Below are positions 61,403-64,000 of a DNA stretch of 64,000 nt, piece after piece. The notes beneath the pieces are model-generated. The model was not told the DNA's origin. It did no database searches and was given only the letters and a program-made list of their open reading frames with translations. The position numbers and the translations under genes are program-made. The DNA is from Proteiniphilum propionicum (GTDB lineage Bacteria; Bacteroidota; Bacteroidia; Bacteroidales; Dysgonomonadaceae), in contig NZ_CP073586.1 in assembly GCF_022267555.1 (NCBI RefSeq), positions 2,956,501-3,020,500 of the forward strand. The letters are read 5' to 3'. Numbering within the stretch: position 1 is the stretch's first letter; every line of letters begins with the position of its first letter.

Positions 61403-61438
61403 TAAAAAGTTGAAAGTTCGTAAATTACAAATTGATTA

Positions 61439-64000
61439 ATGTCTAAAAAATCTTCCATATCCTCATTCACCGTCATCGTTGCTTTCTTAAGCATAGCCCT
61501 CACAGGACTTGCCCTTATTCCGCTGTTGCCGGTCAAGATGGCTCCCTCGCGGACATTGCCCAGTTTGACGGTCTATTTCTCGATGCCCGGCAATTCCGCC
61601 CGCATTGTGGAAATGGAAGCCACTTCGAAGTTGGAATCGATGCTGGCGCGCATCGGCGGCGTGAAAAACATCCATTCCACATCGGGAAACGGCTGGGGCA
61701 ACATCACGCTCGAACTGGACAAGCACACGCCAATTGATGCCGCCCGGTTCGAGGCTTCCACCATAGTTCGTCAGACGTGGCACGACCTGCCGCGCGACGT
61801 GTCGTACCCCTATATTTCGGTGCGCCGCCCCGACGAGAACGCCTCGCGCCCCTTTATGACCTTCACCGTCAATTCCGCCGCCACGCCCATCGTTATTCAA
61901 AAATATACCGAAAACACCATAAAGCAGCGTTTGAGCGATATTGGCGGATTATACAAAATTGATGTGCGGGGAGCTACACCGATGGAATGGCAATTGACCT
62001 ACGACAGCGACCAACTACAAGCCTTGGGCATAACGGTAAACGACATCCGCGAAGCTGTTTCGATGTATTATTCCACCGACTTTCTGGGAATGGCGGAAAC
62101 GCAAAACGAAAACGACACGCCTTCGTGGATGCGCATCATGCTGGTATCGGGGGGTAATAACGACCCCTTTGACGCTTCCGCCATTACCGTGAAAAACCGC
62201 AGAGGCACACTTATCCGCCTGGATCAACTGGTAAAAGTGGTGCACACCGAACAAGCGCCCAACAGCCATTACCGCATCAACGGTTTGAATTCCATTTACC
62301 TGTCGCTCACGGCGGAAGAAACTGCCAATCAGTTACGGTTAAGCAAACAGGTTCACGAAGCCATTGACGAAATCCGCCTTGCCTTACCTCCGGGTTACGA
62401 AATCCACTACAGTTACGACGCCACGGAATACATCCGTGCCGAACTGGGAAAAATTTACCTGCGCAGCGGGCTTACGGTACTTATACTGCTGCTTTTCGTG
62501 CTGCTCATAACCCGAAACGTGCGCTACCTGTTTCTTATTGCCGTTACGCTGGCAATCAACCTCGCCGTTGCCGTTATTTTTTATTACTTCTTCGGGTTGG
62601 AGATTCAGCTCTACTCGCTGGTGGGAATTACTATTTCACTCAGCCTGATTATCGACAATACCATTATTATGACCGACCACCTGATGCACCGAGGTAACCG
62701 GAACGCCTTTATGCCCATACTGGCGGCAACGATGACCACGGTGGGTGCGTTGGGCATCATCTTTTTCCTGGACGAGAAGATACGTCTCAACTTGCAGGAT
62801 TTTGCCGCAGTGGTGATGATCAACCTCTGCGTATCACTTTTGGTAGCGCTCTTTTTTGTGCCGGCAATGGTGGAAAAGATCAATCTGAAAAAACGCGAAC
62901 CGATGAAAAGACGGGGGCTTCTCCGCCGCCTGCCCATCCGTCCGCGCTGTCTGACGGTACACTTCAACCGTTTTTACAGCTGGATGATCCGCATCCTTTC
63001 AAAATACAAATGGATTCCGTTCACGGCGATTGTGTTGATTTTTGGATTACCGGTATTTCTGCTTCCCGACAAAATCGAAAAGAAAACCAGATTCGCGGAA
63101 CGGTACAACAGGATTTTCGACAATTCCACCTACAAGGAGAAAGTAAAACCGGTTGTAAACAAAGCCCTGGGTGGTACGTTGCGCCTGTTTTCGGAAAAAG
63201 TGTATCAAGGAAGTTACTTCACACGAAGCGAAGAGGTGGTGCTTACCATCACCGCTTCGATGCCCAACGGAACCACATTGCCGCAGATGAACGCCCTTAT
63301 CGAAAAGATGGAACGATACCTGAGCGGGTTCCCCGAAATACGTCAGTTTCAGACCGATATACCCAACGCACGCAGGGCATCCATCCGGGTATTTTTCAAC
63401 AGGGAATCGGAACGGAGCGGTTTTCCGTACCAACTTAAAAGCAGTGTCATTACCAAAGCCTTGGAATTGGGTGGCGGAAGTTGGGGCGTTTACGGTTTGC
63501 AAGATCAAGGTTTCAGCAACGATGTTACCGAATTTGCCGGAAGTTACCGCGTGAAACTATACGGCTACAACTACGACGAATTAACGTCATGGGCGGATAC
63601 ACTCAAGAACCGTCTGTTGAACTATCGTCGTATCAAGGAGGTGCTGATTAATTCCAATTTCTCGTGGTACAAGGATGACTACCGCGAGTTCTCTTTCGAT
63701 TTGAACAAGCAGCGGCTGGCTTCCGAAGGCTTTATGCCGGGTGAACTGTTTGCCTCGCTGCAACCCGTTTTTGCCAAAGACGTGTGGGCAGGCTCCTTGG
63801 TCATAGACGGCGAAAGGGAGGATATCAAACTGGCAAGCCGCCAGAGCAGGGATTACGATATCTGGGCGCTGCAATACATCGCCCATAACCTGGGCAACCG
63901 GATGTATCGGTTGGACGAACTGGCGGATATTTCCAAAGGACAGGCTCCGCAGGAAGTGGGCAAGGAAAACCAGCAGTATCGTTTGGCGGTGCAGTTCGAT
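61439..64000 (+). CDS. Second RND-family permease (3' end outside window)
   Basis: The frame is open from ATG 61439 to the window end (854 residues). A first membrane helix (FTVIVAFLSIALTGLALIP), porter loops, and the central helices LTVLILLLFVLLITRNVRY and SLSLIIDNTIIMTDHLMHR (again a single Asp in the relay motif) are present. It starts 36 bp after the TolC gene. Two permeases in one operon may form a mixed pump, as in MdtBC-type systems. Confidence 0.88.
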   Translation, partial: MSKKSSISSFTVIVAFLSIALTGLALIPLLPVKMAPSRTLPSLTVYFSMPGNSARIVEMEATSKLESMLARIGGVKNIHSTSGNGWGNITLELDKHTPIDAARFEASTIVRQTWHDLPRDVSYPYISVRRPDENASRPFMTFTVNSAATPIVIQKYTENTIKQRLSDIGGLYKIDVRGATPMEWQLTYDSDQLQALGITVNDIREAVSMYYSTDFLGMAETQNENDTPSWMRIMLVSGGNNDPFDASAITVKNRRGTLIRLDQLVKVVHTEQAPNSHYRINGLNSIYLSLTAEETANQLRLSKQVHEAIDEIRLALPPGYEIHYSYDATEYIRAELGKIYLRSGLTVLILLLFVLLITRNVRYLFLIAVTLAINLAVAVIFYYFFGLEIQLYSLVGITISLSLIIDNTIIMTDHLMHRGNRNAFMPILAATMTTVGALGIIFFLDEKIRLNLQDFAAVVMINLCVSLLVALFFVPAMVEKINLKKREPMKRRGLLRRLPIRPRCLTVHFNRFYSWMIRILSKYKWIPFTAIVLIFGLPVFLLPDKIEKKTRFAERYNRIFDNSTYKEKVKPVVNKALGGTLRLFSEKVYQGSYFTRSEEVVLTITASMPNGTTLPQMNALIEKMERYLSGFPEIRQFQTDIPNARRASIRVFFNRESERSGFPYQLKSSVITKALELGGGSWGVYGLQDQGFSNDVTEFAGSYRVKLYGYNYDELTSWADTLKNRLLNYRRIKEVLINSNFSWYKDDYREFSFDLNKQRLASEGFMPGELFASLQPVFAKDVWAGSLVIDGEREDIKLASRQSRDYDIWALQYIAHNLGNRMYRLDELADISKGQAPQEVGKENQQYRLAVQFD

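Noticed and set aside
56570-63886. Long minus-strand reading frames opposite the RND and TolC genes
   Set aside because: They follow the codon pattern of the plus-strand genes in GC-richer DNA, have no signal or family features and no plausible starts, and overlap well-supported genes.
1-64000. CRISPR array, tRNA or rRNA genes
   Set aside because: I found no regularly spaced short repeats and no recognisable tRNA or rRNA segments. The repeats present are gene-sized duplications, IS ends and promoter motifs.

Overview
The window looks like a chromosome segment from a member of the order Bacteroidales. The reasons are the AT-rich sequence, Bacteroidota-type promoters with a TAnnTTTG -7 box, many short lipoprotein signal peptides, and the protein families present: NVEALA peptides, BF3164/TolB-like and DUF5128-like 6-bladed beta-propeller lipoproteins, and DUF1573. 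I cannot name the genus. I saw no rRNA, tRNA, CRISPR array or SusC/SusD pair.

Most of positions 1-56630 is one large, repeatedly duplicated accessory island. Its unit is a small secreted peptide gene with a conserved leader ending in NVEALA (or NIEALA/MEALA) and a variable, mostly cysteine-containing core. In most units a stem-loop follows the peptide gene, then a gene for a propeller lipoprotein. I count 19 peptide genes or remnants and about 20 propeller genes or remnants. A larger module (membrane-bound PhoB/ToxR-like regulator, NIEALA peptide, propeller, thioredoxin-like/DUF1573 lipoprotein, NVEALA peptide) is present three times, near 3630-7350, 19827-24349 and 31364-34241. Only the first copy keeps an intact regulator. 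An 11-bp direct repeat (ATGAGTTATAA) lies exactly 48 bp upstream of a -7-like box at six places, and it is the best candidate operator for that regulator. Most later NVEALA genes are preceded by a decayed 3' tail of the thioredoxin/DUF1573 gene, which suggests that the cassettes multiplied by duplication.

Region by region: 1-3508 holds broken propellers and an IS21 element. 3630-13573 holds module A and further peptide/propeller cassettes. 13600-15660 holds deleted or interrupted peptide genes and nested IS1182-like/IS4-like elements. 15724-17416 holds an aerolysin-like lipoprotein and a small secreted protein. 17663-31363 holds IS66, module B, IS1380, more cassettes and IS3. 31364-38587 holds module C and cassettes. 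38736-45278 is an operon of two transglutaminase-like lipoproteins, an O-antigen-ligase-like membrane protein and signal peptidase I. 45288-53742 holds further peptides and propellers plus a membrane-anchored thioredoxin-like protein. 53843-64000 is an RND efflux operon (adaptor, permease, TolC-like channel, second permease running off the end) with an NVEALA/propeller pair embedded between adaptor and permease.

Working model (inference): the regulator switches on peptide genes through the direct-repeat promoter. The peptides are exported and cleaved near the AxA of NVEALA, and their cysteines are oxidised with help from the CxxC lipoproteins. Each is then handled or recognised at the cell surface or periplasm by its partner propeller. 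The transporter, signal peptidase and transglutaminase-like proteins may take part in export or attachment. Whether the peptides are signals, toxins or structural material cannot be told from sequence.
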